64,000 bases of DNA, from contig NZ_NPKI01000017.1 of NCBI RefSeq assembly GCF_002284565.1, positions 310,001 through 374,000 of the forward strand, written 5' to 3'. A program made the translations under genes and the position numbers. Source of the stretch: Mesorhizobium mediterraneum. GTDB lineage: Bacteria > Pseudomonadota > Alphaproteobacteria > Rhizobiales > Rhizobiaceae. Within the stretch, counting starts at the first letter, position 1. Each line of letters starts with the position of its first letter. The notes under the pieces were generated by a model. That model was not told the origin of the DNA and made no database searches. It saw nothing but the letters and a program-made list of their open reading frames with translations. Positions 17,301 to 27,537 of this stretch are shown here, one piece after another.

Positions 17301-17875
17301 AGCGTCAAAAGCCGTGTCTCGGCGAGATCGCGGCGGTCCTCTTTCAAGGCGTTGCCGATCGGACCGCGCGGCCCGCCGCTGAGACAGATCAGGCCGTCGC
17401 AATGGCCTTGCAGCATTTCGGTCGACAGATGCACCGCCTCGCCGGGCGGCGTTTCGAGATAGACCCGGCTGACCAGCCTGACCAGATTGCTGTAGCCGGC
17501 CTCGGTCGCCGCGATCAAAACCACCGGCCGCATCTCCGGGCCTTGCCGCCTGCGGTCGCGCTGGCTGTCGCTGGCTTCGCCGGAAAAGGCGAGAGTGGTC
17601 TGGCAGCCGATGATCGGCTGGATGCCCTCCTTCACCGCTTTCTGCGCGAATTCGAGCGCTCCGAACAGATTATTGGTGTCGGTGACGGCGATGGCCGGAG
17701 CCTCATCCTTGACCGCTTGGCCGACAACCGTGCTGAGCTGCAAGGCGCCTTCGAGCAGCGAATAGGCCGAATGCACGCGCAGATGGATGAACGGCCGCGC
17801 CGGCACTTCCGGCCGCGACGCCTTCATAAAAGCCTCGCGCCGCAAAGGGTCGCGTGGAAGTGTCTCATTCGCCAT
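14348..17875 (-). CDS. dnaE: DNA polymerase III alpha subunit
   Basis: The replicative polymerase, 1175 residues, normal for alphaproteobacterial DnaE1. In order it has the PHP domain (FIHLRVHSAYSLLEGAL near residue 30), the polymerase palm (GPGRGSGAGSLVAY; PDFDIDFCQDRREEVI with the catalytic acids), the fingers (FNKSHAAAYAVVSYQTAYLKAHYP), a helix-hairpin-helix region and an OB-fold (about 990-1080). I exclude the error-prone DnaE2: there is no imuA/imuB cassette beside it and no LexA box before it. The start ATG has no competing upstream Met. Confidence 0.97.
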   Translation of the reverse strand: MANETLPRDPLRREAFMKASRPEVPARPFIHLRVHSAYSLLEGALQLSTVVGQAVKDEAPAIAVTDTNNLFGALEFAQKAVKEGIQPIIGCQTTLAFSGEASDSQRDRRRQGPEMRPVVLIAATEAGYSNLVRLVSRVYLETPPGEAVHLSTEMLQGHCDGLICLSGGPRGPIGNALKEDRRDLAETRLLTLKALFGDRLYVELERVSGYDRAIEQSSVDLAYINDLPLVATNEAFFSSRDDYEAHDALIAIAEGSVVAVDNRRRLSPDNFLRSQADIARLFADLPEAIDNTVEIALRCSYYPKTRNPILPRFAGGDVADADAAVKAEAQELARQAHEGLEARIAAHGLAPGYTVEQYRERLEFELGIIEKMKFPGYFLIVADFIKWAKAQGIPVGPGRGSGAGSLVAYSTTITDIDPLRFSLLFERFLNPDRVSMPDFDIDFCQDRREEVIRYVQQKYGRDQVGQIITFGTLQARAVLRDVGRVLQMPYGQVDKLSKMVPSNPANPVKLADAIANEPRFAEEAEREPIVQTLLDMAQKLEGLYRHASTHAAGIVIGDRPLWELVPMYRDPRSDMPVTQFNMKYVEQAGLVKFDFLGLKTLTVLETAVKLIRRRGIEIDLAHIPLDDPDTYAMLSRGEVVGVFQVESAGMRKALIGMRPDCIEDIIALVALYRPGPMENIPTYNARKHGEEEMASIHPKIDHLVKETQGVIVYQEQVMQIAQELSGYSLGEADLLRRAMGKKIRAEMDKQRERFVSGAVERGVGKPQADFIFDLLAKFADYGFNKSHAAAYAVVSYQTAYLKAHYPVEFLAASMTLDMGNTDKLADFRQDALRLGIDVVAPSVMTSFRAFEVGENRIFYSLAALKGVGDAAVEHIVAMRGEKPFKNLADFCERVDPKIVGKRVFESLIMAGALDCFGHDRAAMMAGVERMMGLASLAQQNAMSGQHDIFGASLGAQSQALNLPATDPWLAADRLHREFQVVGFYLSAHPLDEYKAALQKMRVQTWAEFSAAVKRGAAAGRLAGTVTTKQERKTRTGNKMGVVQFSDTSGQYEAVLFSEGLAQYRDLLEPGRSVVITVSAEDRPEGVNLRIQTVQSLEDEASRIQKALRIFVRNDRPASAIQSQLTQRGDSQVSIIVIKDEAQGEVEIELPNRYRVSPQIASAMRAVPGVVEVELV

Positions 17876-17987
17876 GGTTTTTTAGCGCCGCTTGAAAGGA
17901 CTCAGTCGATGAAATTGCATTGTCCGGCACCGGACGATGCGAGTCCAGCAATTGCCAGTCGAGCCTTGCAAGTTCGCGATCGTTGCT

Positions 17988-18016
17988 TTGTGACGGCATC
18001 TATGCTAGGAATATAT
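17988..18016 (+). promoter_or_regulatory. putative promoter of a candidate sRNA
   Basis: TTGTGA (17988-17993), 17 nt, ATATAT (18011-18016). The spacing is ideal for a housekeeping sigma-70 promoter and it reads into a short segment ending in an intrinsic terminator. No plus-strand gene exists within range. Confidence 0.5.
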
Positions 18017-18022
18017 GCATGG

Positions 18023-18067
18023 TGCTGATTTGCGCCAACGACCCCCCGCCGAGGCGGGTTTTCTATT
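18023..18067 (+). ncRNA. candidate small RNA, about 45 nt
   Basis: Between dnaE and the carboxylase gene (both minus strand) a plus-strand promoter-like element is followed by about 22 nt of single-stranded sequence, a C-rich run (ACCCCCC) and a terminator hairpin with TTTTCTATTTT. The length and the exposed C-run resemble small Hfq-type or C-rich-loop regulatory RNAs, but I cannot place it in a known family. The 5' end is an estimate. Confidence 0.4.
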
Positions 18068-18069
18068 TT
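18045..18069 (+). terminator. intrinsic terminator on the plus strand
   Basis: CCCGC (18045-18049), loop CGAG, GCGGG (18054-18058), then TTTTCTATTTT. The T-run is only on the plus strand, so it does not serve the minus-strand carboxylase gene that ends at 18075. Confidence 0.8.
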
Positions 18070-18074
18070 CAGCG

Positions 18075-20087
<2,013 letters not shown>

Positions 20088-20303
20088 GCGGGTTTTGTTC
20101 CCTCGGCTGCCTTTCTTTTATGGGCTTCGCCCAGCCGGTCAAGGCCCCGGCTGATCAAGGCAAGTTGGCGCATATCCCGGGCGCAAGTCGCCTAGTGACG
20201 ACCAAACCCGGCTATGAACTGTCAATTCGTCCCATAGTCCAGAACCTGCAGATACGCTAATGCTCGGCCCCGATTGCAGATTTGCCCTGAGAGGAGGTTC
20301 TCG

Positions 20304-21431
<1,128 letters not shown>

Positions 21432-21451
21432 CGAGAACCACAAGCCGCTGA

Positions 21452-21589
21452 TCGACCGGTCCGCGACCTGGTTTCGAAAAGAAAGGGGCAGATAAAAACG
21501 CCGAAAAACTGCATCCGAAAGTCGACAATGGACTGCCCAAGGAAAAGACCGATTGTGCCCGCGAGACGCTGGTCTGCGCCTTCAATTAG
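21452..21589 (+). pseudogene. possible C-terminal remnant of a lost gene
   Basis: An open frame of 45 codons without a start codon runs from just after the adhC stop to TAG at 21587-21589. The end reads EKLHPKVDNGLPKEKTDCAR followed by ETLVCAFN, compositionally protein-like. It stops just before the AT-rich DUF1353 gene. I read it as a possible fragment left by the insertion or deletion that placed that gene; no family recognised. Confidence 0.25.
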
Positions 21590-21632
21590 AATATGATAAA
21601 ATTTGGGTTTGATGATTTGAGGTCATGCCACC

Positions 21633-22412
21633 ATGGTCAGAAAAGTTATTCTCGTCGTCGGCATTTTAACTTTCATTTCTACTCTTCAAGCGCTCTCTCA
21701 ATCGTTTCAGGGCTCTTTTGAATTTCGGTGGACAACAGATCCTCAAAATCAGCACCGCATTATGATGCTACTCTCAGACGCTTCTTTTACCGACAAAGCC
21801 GGAAAGATATGGAGCGTTCCCAAAGGCACAAATATTGATGGAGCATCTATTCCGGCGCCACTATGGTCATTCGCTGGCTCACCGTTTGTTGGAAACTACA
21901 GACGCGCCTCTGTTATCCACGACCGATTTTGCGACACCAAAACCGAACGCGCATCAGATGTTCACAAAATGTTTCGTGAAGCGATGGAGGCTGATGGCGT
22001 CGGGTATTTGGAGCGGCTAAGCAAATATATGGCTGTTAGCGCTTATAGCGTCGTCACCGGCGCATGCGGAAAAGAAGAAGACACGTTAAGAAAACTCTTT
22101 TCGTCGAACGACTTTCAAGGAGTGCTTAAAAGTGACGAGCTTTTTAAGCAGCTTGATACTTATAAGGTAGACATGAGAAAATTGGATACCGTTGCCTCAA
22201 GAGCTGACACTATTAAATCCATTGCCAAGATTGAAAATCCACTGACATTCGCGGCGCTAACTGAGTTTCGGCGTATCCCGTCCAACCAGAACTACGCGAC
22301 GCTCGAAACAGCAATTAAGGCAGAGCAACCAACGGAAGCCGAGGCCGATCAACTGGTGTTGTTGGCAAACGCCACCGTTCCAGAAGGCAGTATTTCGTTG
22401 CCGGGGCAATAG
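21633..22412 (+). CDS. DUF1353 family protein with signal peptide, AT-rich
   Basis: A 259-residue protein whose residues 45-150 match the DUF1353 pattern (ASFTDKAGKIWSVPKGTNIDGASIPAPLW ... NYRRASVIHDRFCDT); the family is common in phages and mobile regions, with unknown role. A hydrophobic N-terminus (KVILVVGILTFISTLQALSQS) looks like a signal peptide. The C-terminal helical half (170-259) is not recognised. The DNA is visibly AT-rich with A/T third positions (TTT, AAA, GAT), unlike every flanking gene, which indicates recent acquisition. Its stop is 3 nt before the next start. Confidence 0.82.
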   Translation: MVRKVILVVGILTFISTLQALSQSFQGSFEFRWTTDPQNQHRIMMLLSDASFTDKAGKIWSVPKGTNIDGASIPAPLWSFAGSPFVGNYRRASVIHDRFCDTKTERASDVHKMFREAMEADGVGYLERLSKYMAVSAYSVVTGACGKEEDTLRKLFSSNDFQGVLKSDELFKQLDTYKVDMRKLDTVASRADTIKSIAKIENPLTFAALTEFRRIPSNQNYATLETAIKAEQPTEAEADQLVLLANATVPEGSISLPGQ

Positions 22413-22415
22413 ACC

Positions 22416-22889
22416 TTGAATTTGACGCGCCCCGCCATTTATGTCGATGCCGATGCCTGTCCGGTGAAGGCCGAGGTCGAGAAAGTCGCCGAGCGCCATG
22501 GCGTCGTCGTCACCTTCGTCTCCAATGGCGGCCTGCGCCCGTCGCGTGATCCGATGGTCCGCAACGTCGTCGTGTCCAAGGGCGCCGACGCGGCGGACGA
22601 CTGGATCGTCGACAATGCCAAGCCCAACGACATCGTGGTGACATCAGACATCCCGCTTGCCGCCCGCACGGTGGCGCTCGGCGCCCATGTGCTTGGGCCG
22701 ACCGGGCGCCCGTTCACGCCGGAAACGATCGGCATGGCGGTGGCGATGCGCGACCTCAAGCAGCATCTGCGCGAGACCGGCGAGAGCAAGGGCTACAATG
22801 CCAGTTTCGCGCCGCAGGACCGCTCGCGGTTTCTCGGCGAGCTCGACCGCATCTTGCGGCGTGCGCTGAAATCCGCCGCACTGGGTTAG
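22416..22889 (+). CDS. YaiI/YqxD family (UPF0178, DUF188) protein
   Basis: A 157-residue PIN-like-fold protein with the family hallmarks IYVDADACPVKAEVEKVA, FVSNGGLRPSRDPMV, GADAADDWIVDNAKPNDIVVTSDIPLAARTVALGA and TGRPFTPETIGMAVAMRDL. Its biochemical role is unknown; the acidic cluster suggests nuclease-like metal binding. No ATG fits: the start is TTG at 22416 (or TTG at 22422), with no clear Shine-Dalgarno. The DUF1353 insert probably displaced the original leader. Confidence 0.88.
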   Translation: MNLTRPAIYVDADACPVKAEVEKVAERHGVVVTFVSNGGLRPSRDPMVRNVVVSKGADAADDWIVDNAKPNDIVVTSDIPLAARTVALGAHVLGPTGRPFTPETIGMAVAMRDLKQHLRETGESKGYNASFAPQDRSRFLGELDRILRRALKSAALG

Positions 22890-22900
22890 CGCTTCGACCT

Positions 22901-22955
22901 CGAACCGGACGTCAGCGCAGCAAAACCGGGAATCGATCTTCGGCATCATGCGCAC
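22901..22955. repeat. degenerate copy of dispersed repeat family A
   Basis: CGAACCGGACGTCAGCGCAGCAAAA, then a worn half ending CTTCGGCATCATGCGC. It matches the central ACCGAAGGTCAGCGCAGCAAAA block of the copies at 25507 and 31857 but has lost clear terminal palindromes. Confidence 0.6.
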
Positions 22956-23029
22956 AGGCAAAAGTGCTATAATGTCCGAGTCCTAAAAGACGAGCGGCGG
23001 TAAGACGGACCGCCATCAGGGGCCGGGCC

Positions 23030-23713
23030 ATGACGACCGAGACGCCGCTGAAGAAACCACTGCATCGCCACATGCAGTTCGCGGTGTCGGCCTGCATCGG
23101 TGTAGTGGCACTGGCGATCGCGTTGGTTTTGCGCGCACCCATCGCCTATTCGATCGGCGCCAATGCGTTCTTCGCCGCCTACACCGTCATCGTCGTCGCC
23201 CAGATGCCGCTGCTCACCGGCCGCTATCTGAGCAAGAATGCCCGCGCCACCGACCAGCCGGTGCTGGTCATCTTTGCCGTGACGCTGATTGTCGTCGCCG
23301 TCGCCATCGTCTCGTTGTTCCAGTTGATCAATCGAGGGGGCAGCCCACATCCTGTCGAACTCACCTTCGCGCTGGTGTCGATCCCGCTCGGCTGGTTCAC
23401 CATCCACGCCATGACGGCGCTGCACTACGCACATGTTTATTGGCTGAACGATGAAGAGACCGACCCCGGCAGCAAAGCGAAGCAGAAAAAGCCCGTCGGC
23501 GGCCTCGTATTTGCCGGTAAGGAGCGGCCGGACGGCTGGGATTTCCTCTATTTCTCGACCACCGTCGGCATGACCTCACAGACCTCCGATACCACTGTCT
23601 CGACCACGCATATGCGTCGCATCGTGCTTTTGCATTCGATCGTGTCGTTCTTTTTCAATACAGTGATCGTCGCAGCAGCGGTCAACCTCGCCGTCAGTCT
23701 TGGAAGCCAGTAG
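23030..23713 (+). CDS. DUF1345 family membrane protein
   Basis: A 227-residue inner-membrane protein with about five TM helices (FAVSACIGVVALAIALVL, ANAFFAAYTVIVVAQMPLL, VLVIFAVTLIVVAVAIVSLF, LTFALVSIPLGWFTIHAMTA, LLHSIVSFFFNTVIVAAAV). The conserved DUF1345 signature is the GWDFLYFSTTVGMTSQTSD loop, which looks like an ion-channel pore segment. The family function is not established. It is a single gene with worn repeat sequence in the gap upstream. Confidence 0.88.
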   Translation: MTTETPLKKPLHRHMQFAVSACIGVVALAIALVLRAPIAYSIGANAFFAAYTVIVVAQMPLLTGRYLSKNARATDQPVLVIFAVTLIVVAVAIVSLFQLINRGGSPHPVELTFALVSIPLGWFTIHAMTALHYAHVYWLNDEETDPGSKAKQKKPVGGLVFAGKERPDGWDFLYFSTTVGMTSQTSDTTVSTTHMRRIVLLHSIVSFFFNTVIVAAAVNLAVSLGSQ

Positions 23714-23828
23714 TATCGGGTAGCTCGTAATAATTCCGTGATCGGATGAAACATCGCTTTGGCTGGCAACGTATTGGGAGGGGAGAACGATCGGAAAGGC
23801 CGACTGAGCGGCCGGGAGACGCGAAAAA

Positions 23829-24710
23829 ATGGAATCGGTTGCCAGGAGCCAATCCGCCATCGAGCCAGATACTGCCGCGCCGAAGGATGCAACGCTGATC
23901 TACCGGCAGTCGCGCTGGACGCGGCTGACGCATTGGCTCTGGGCCATCTCGCTGTTCTTCATGCTGCTTTCCGGCCTGCAGATCTTCAACGCCCGCCCCC
24001 AGCTCTATATCGGCAAGGAGTCGGGATTCGCCTATGACAACACCATCTTTGCCATCGGCGCCGAGAACACCGCAAACGGCCCGCGCGGCTACACCGAAAT
24101 CTTCGGCAAGCGCTTCGATACGACCGGTGTGCTCGGCTGGTCGGGACCGGCGGGTCGGGAGACGTCCCGGGCTTTCCCGTCTTGGGCGACGATCCCCTCC
24201 TATTACGACCTCGGCACCGCCCGCGTCGTCCATTTCTTCTTCGCCTGGATACTAACCACGACGCTGGTCGTGTGGCTGGTCGCCAGCCTCATCAACGGCC
24301 ATCTGCGCCGCGATCTTGCCCCGCGCATCGACGATCTCAGGCGTTTGCCGCGAGACATCGCCGATCATGCCAGGTTCAAGTTCCGTCACAGACGCGAATA
24401 CAACACGCTGCAGAAGATGGCCTATGGCGGCGTCATGTTCGTGCTGCTGCCGCTGATGATCATCACCGGCCTTGCCATGTCGCCGAGCATGAACGCGGTG
24501 CTGCCGTTCCTCAACGATCTGCTTGGCGGCAGGCAGACGGCGCGGACGATCCATTTCATCGTGATGCTGCTGCTCGTCGCCTTCTTCATCATCCATATCC
24601 TGATGATCTTCGCCGCCGGCCCGATCAACGAGCTGCGTTCCATCATCACCGGCTGGTACCGAACCGACCCGCCGGCGCATGGCAGCAAGACGCCTCAGAG
24701 GAGTGCGTGA
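23829..24710 (+). CDS. cytochrome b/b6-type membrane subunit
   Basis: A 293-residue di-haem-type cytochrome b561/CybH-domain protein. Helices include WTRLTHWLWAISLFFMLLSGLQIF, VVHFFFAWILTTTLVVWLVAS, YGGVMFVLLPLMIITGLAMSP and TIHFIVMLLLVAFFIIHILMIF; candidate haem-ligand His are in LTHWLW, VVHFFFA, TIHFIV and IIHILM. Paired with the Tat molybdo-oxidoreductase 1 nt downstream, it most likely carries electrons between the quinone pool and that periplasmic enzyme. Confidence 0.88.
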   Translation: MESVARSQSAIEPDTAAPKDATLIYRQSRWTRLTHWLWAISLFFMLLSGLQIFNARPQLYIGKESGFAYDNTIFAIGAENTANGPRGYTEIFGKRFDTTGVLGWSGPAGRETSRAFPSWATIPSYYDLGTARVVHFFFAWILTTTLVVWLVASLINGHLRRDLAPRIDDLRRLPRDIADHARFKFRHRREYNTLQKMAYGGVMFVLLPLMIITGLAMSPSMNAVLPFLNDLLGGRQTARTIHFIVMLLLVAFFIIHILMIFAAGPINELRSIITGWYRTDPPAHGSKTPQRSA

Positions 24711-24711
24711 G

Positions 24712-25500
24712 ATGGCGAAGTTTGTGATCAGCCGCAGAAAATTCCTGACCTCGGCCAGCCTCGGCGTCTCCGGTATCATGCTCTCGGGTTGTGACGCCTT
24801 CGACAGCCAGCTTCGCGTCGGCGACGGCCTGCGCAGCTTCCTCGAAGGCGCCAACGGCCTGACCTGGCGCGCGCAACGCCTGCTTGCCGGCGATTCGCTG
24901 GCGCCGGAATTCACCGAAGCCGACATCCGCCAGCCGCAGCGGCCGAACGGCGTCACCGCGCCGGACGACGATGTCTACAAGGGCCTGCTCGCCAACAATT
25001 TCGCCGACTGGCGGCTCGAGGTTTCCGGCCTTGTCGAAAAGCCGCTGTCGCTGACCCGCGAGCAGCTAATGAACATGCCGAGCCGCACCCAGATCACCCG
25101 CCACGACTGCGTCGAAGGCTGGAGTTGCATCGCCAAATGGACCGGCACGCCGCTGTCGCTGGTGCTTGATCAGGCGGTGGTCAAGCCGCAGGCGCGCTAC
25201 GTCATGTTCCATTGCCTCGACACGATCGACCGCAGCCTGTCCGGCGACATCAAATATTACGGCTCGATCGATCTGATCGATGCCCGTCACCCGCAGACGA
25301 TCCTAGCCTATGGCTTGAACGGCAAGCCGCTGCCGGTCGAGAACGGCGCGCCGTTGCGTGTCCGCGTCGAGCGCCAGATCGGCTACAAGATGCCGAAATA
25401 TCTCCGCAAGATCGAACTGGTCGACGGTTTCGCCACTATCGGCGGCGGCAGGGGCGGTTATTGGGAGGACAATGGCTACGACTGGTACGGCGGCATTTGA
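24712..25500 (+). CDS. Tat-exported molybdopterin-dependent oxidoreductase (sulfite-oxidase fold, YedY/MsrP-like)
   Basis: A 262-residue enzyme starting with a twin-Arg signal that is also a lipobox (ISRRKFLTSASLGVSGIMLSGC), so probably a Tat lipoprotein on the periplasmic side of a membrane. The molybdopterin domain has the presumed Mo-ligand Cys in HDCVEGWSCIAKWTG, then FHCLDTIDRSLSGDIKYYGSIDLIDARHPQTILAYGLNGKPLP and ENGAPLRVRVERQIGYK. Coupled to the cytochrome b gene. MsrP repairs methionine sulfoxide, but the partner here is not a classical MsrQ, so the substrate remains open. Confidence 0.88.
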   Translation: MAKFVISRRKFLTSASLGVSGIMLSGCDAFDSQLRVGDGLRSFLEGANGLTWRAQRLLAGDSLAPEFTEADIRQPQRPNGVTAPDDDVYKGLLANNFADWRLEVSGLVEKPLSLTREQLMNMPSRTQITRHDCVEGWSCIAKWTGTPLSLVLDQAVVKPQARYVMFHCLDTIDRSLSGDIKYYGSIDLIDARHPQTILAYGLNGKPLPVENGAPLRVRVERQIGYKMPKYLRKIELVDGFATIGGGRGGYWEDNGYDWYGGI

Positions 25501-25506
25501 CCCCAG

Positions 25507-25575
25507 AGCATGATCCCCGAACCGAAGGTCAGCGCAGCAAAAAGTGGGAACCGGTTTTCGGAAAAGATCATGTTC
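25507..25575. repeat. full copy of dispersed palindromic repeat, family A
   Basis: AGCATGATCCCCGAACCGAA ... AAAAGTGGGAACCGG ... TTTTCGGAAAAGATCATGTT. Its ends are inverted, with internal GAACCGAAGGTCAGCGCAGC. It sits between two convergent genes. Near-identical to 31857-31925 and related to 10631 and 50780. Confidence 0.8.
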
Positions 25576-25596
25576 AAAAGAAAATAGGCGCGACGC

Positions 25597-26199
25597 TCAG
25601 TAACTGTCATCGCTGTCATCGCCATCGCTGCGCAGGGCCGGATTCAAATCTGGATTGTCATCGGGGGTGACGAGCTTACCCAGTCCGTGCGGGCCTTGAT
25701 AGTTGCCGTGGGTGTCGAAATTCGGATTGCCCTGATTGTCGAATTGCGGCGTCGGATCGATCCATTGGTCGTTACGGCTATGGCGCGGCCTCGGGTAATA
25801 ATTGTCGGAATGGCGGCGATGCGAGTTGTTGTTGTCGAGAATGGCGCCAACCACGCCGCCGACGATTATAGCCGCGGCCAGGTCGCCGGCAGAAGGGTTG
25901 CGGCCGGAGCCGGCGACCAGGAATTCCGCCGAGCAGCCATCATCGACCCAAATGCCGCCGCGGTCATAATCCCAGCTTCTGCCTTGAACGCAGCGCGACT
26001 TCGAAAGCTGAGAGGTCAATTGCACGCCGCGCCGAGTGTCGACACCGCAGTAGGAATAACGGTGGTTCACACTGGAGCAGACCACGCGTCTGGCGCCTGC
26101 CGCCTGCGCGGTGTCGGGCAGCAACGAGAGCTTCGCCGGATTGCCCAGGGTGCAGGCCAGGAACACCATCGAGCCGCTGATCGCCATCCGTGCCGACAT
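25597..26199 (-). CDS. secreted DUF3011-like protein
   Basis: A 200-residue exported protein: hydrophobic signal (MAISGSMVFLACTLGNP...TAQA), then a Cys-rich domain (VVCSSVNHRYSYCGVDTRRGVQLTSQLSKSRCVQGRSWDYDRGGIWVDDGCSAEFLV) with four to five Cys that matches the DUF3011 pattern. A glycine-rich hydrophobic segment (AAAIIVGGVVGAILD) and a disordered His/Asn/Asp tail follow. The start at 26199 has GGAG upstream. Function unknown; the fold suggests carbohydrate or envelope binding. Confidence 0.78.
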   Translation of the reverse strand: MSARMAISGSMVFLACTLGNPAKLSLLPDTAQAAGARRVVCSSVNHRYSYCGVDTRRGVQLTSQLSKSRCVQGRSWDYDRGGIWVDDGCSAEFLVAGSGRNPSAGDLAAAIIVGGVVGAILDNNNSHRRHSDNYYPRPRHSRNDQWIDPTPQFDNQGNPNFDTHGNYQGPHGLGKLVTPDDNPDLNPALRSDGDDSDDSY

Positions 26200-26283
26200 T
26201 GCAATTCTCCAACCCGATCCGCTATCGACAGAATGGCATCCTCGTGTAAATCTGACAACCAGGCGGTTGCAGCGGGATCTATC

Positions 26284-27114
26284 ATGCACTCAAAAATGAT
26301 CGCCACGATTGCACTTGCGCTTTCCGCCTGGCTGGCGTTGGCGGCGCCATCCGCCTGGGCGGACGACAGTCTCAAGCACATCATCGACCAGAAGACGCTG
26401 ACGGTCGGTGTGGCGCTCAATCCACCATGGATCCTCAAGAAAGCCGACGGCAAATTCGCAGGCTACGATGTCGACCTGACCAGCGCGCTTGCGTCCGACC
26501 TTGGCGTCGACCTGAAGCTGGTCGAAGTGCCTTGGAACGATCTCAAGGCACGGCTGCTCAAGGGCGATTTCGACATGATTGCGGCGGGCTACGCCAGCAC
26601 TCCGGAACGTGCGCGCGAAGTGGTATTCTCCGACCAGACAGGCGCTGCCGATATTCGCATGGTGGCGACGATCGCCAGCCTCGGCAAAAAGCCGGGAAAG
26701 GCGGTGGCCGCGCCGGGATACAAGATCGCCGTGCTATCCAATTCCACGGATGAAGCCGCCGCGAAGGAAGCATTCCCCAAGGCGACCATCCTCTCCTTCG
26801 ACAATACATCAGATGTTTTCGCCGCGGTCATCGGCGGCGAGGCACAGGCGATGGTCGCCACATCGCCAACGCCGCAGATGGCCGCCAGGCTCTATGATGC
26901 GAAGTTGACAATGGTGGGTGGCCCGCTGTTGCGGACGCCGGAGGCGTTTGCGATGCGGCCGGACGATATCCGCCTGATCCAATACGTCAACAACTGGATT
27001 GACGCGCGTACCGCAGATGGCACCATCACCGGCGTGCGCCGCTACTGGTTCGGCAGTTTCAAATGGATGTCGCGGTTCGACACCAGCGTCAAGCCGGAGC
27101 CTGCCAAGCAATAG
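26284..27114 (+). CDS. periplasmic amino-acid-type solute-binding protein
   Basis: A 276-residue SBP_bac_3 family protein: a signal peptide ending PSAWA, then the ligand fold (LTVGVALNPPWILKKADGKFAGYDVDLTSALASDLG, DLKARLLKGDFDMIAAGYASTPERAREVVFSD, ...VRRYWFG). It should bind a polar amino acid or similar and deliver it to an ABC permease, but no permease or ATPase gene is adjacent, so it is an orphan that may serve a remote transporter or act as a sensor. I rejected an upstream extension to 25687 because it runs through the divergent gene. Confidence 0.9.
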   Translation: MHSKMIATIALALSAWLALAAPSAWADDSLKHIIDQKTLTVGVALNPPWILKKADGKFAGYDVDLTSALASDLGVDLKLVEVPWNDLKARLLKGDFDMIAAGYASTPERAREVVFSDQTGAADIRMVATIASLGKKPGKAVAAPGYKIAVLSNSTDEAAAKEAFPKATILSFDNTSDVFAAVIGGEAQAMVATSPTPQMAARLYDAKLTMVGGPLLRTPEAFAMRPDDIRLIQYVNNWIDARTADGTITGVRRYWFGSFKWMSRFDTSVKPEPAKQ

Positions 27115-27245
27115 TTTTGCGACAGTTCGAGGGTCCTGGCCGGGGTGCAGCCGTCTAAGTGACCTTGTCGCCCAGCGCCCCGAGCGCCGGATGGATTTCC
27201 GGCGAGGTCGTTAGCGAAGACTTGTCAGTAAGGTGTCGCTGGCAG

Positions 27246-27274
27246 GTGACAAGGTGTCGTCCACAGGCTATGGA
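27246..27274 (+). promoter_or_regulatory. possible promoter of the gcv operon
   Basis: GTGACA (27246-27251), 17 nt, TATGGA (27269-27274), about 30 nt before the riboswitch. A direct repeat AAGGTGTCG (at about 27230 and 27251) overlaps it. Weak boxes; placed mainly by spacing and position. Confidence 0.35.
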
Positions 27275-27304
27275 TGACGAGTCGAGGGCTCAAATTGAGT
27301 CCTA

Positions 27305-27513
27305 CCTGTTTGCGGGAGAGAGCAGCGAGAGCTGCCGCCGAAGGGGAAATCGCCCGAAATCTCTCAGGCAAAAGAACCGTAGACGGGAAAGACACTCTGG
27401 AAAGTCGGGGCTTGCCCCCGCGCCGAAGGTGTAAGCGCTGCCGACAGAGTTACGGGGCGCGAGTCTCTCAGGCTTCAGACAGAGGGGCACGGACTGGCCG
27501 CCATTCGCGGCCG
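27305..27513 (+). ncRNA. tandem glycine riboswitch
   Basis: Two glycine aptamers in series upstream of gcvT. The first spans roughly 27308-27410 (GCGGGAGAGAGC ... CCGAAGGGGAAATCGCCC ... TCTCAGGCAAAAG). The second spans roughly 27411-27490 (CGCCGAAGGTGTAAGCGC ... AGTCTCTCAGGCTTCAGACAG). The conserved GGAGA, CCGAAGG and CTCTCAGGCAAA cores are all present. A GGCCGC/GCGGCC hairpin at 27496-27512 may be the expression platform; it lacks a T-run. In the family glycine binding turns on gcv genes. Confidence 0.93.
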
Positions 27514-27537
27514 ATTGCGTGCGACTCTGGAGACGAC

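Noticed and set aside
14789..18028. 1079-codon open frame on the plus strand
   Set aside because: It lies opposite dnaE; long antisense frames are common in high-GC genes. It has an Arg/Gly/His/Asp-rich composition with no domain.
25687..26283. Long N-terminal extension of the solute-binding protein
   Set aside because: It would run antisense through the DUF3011-like gene; the signal peptide starts at 26284.
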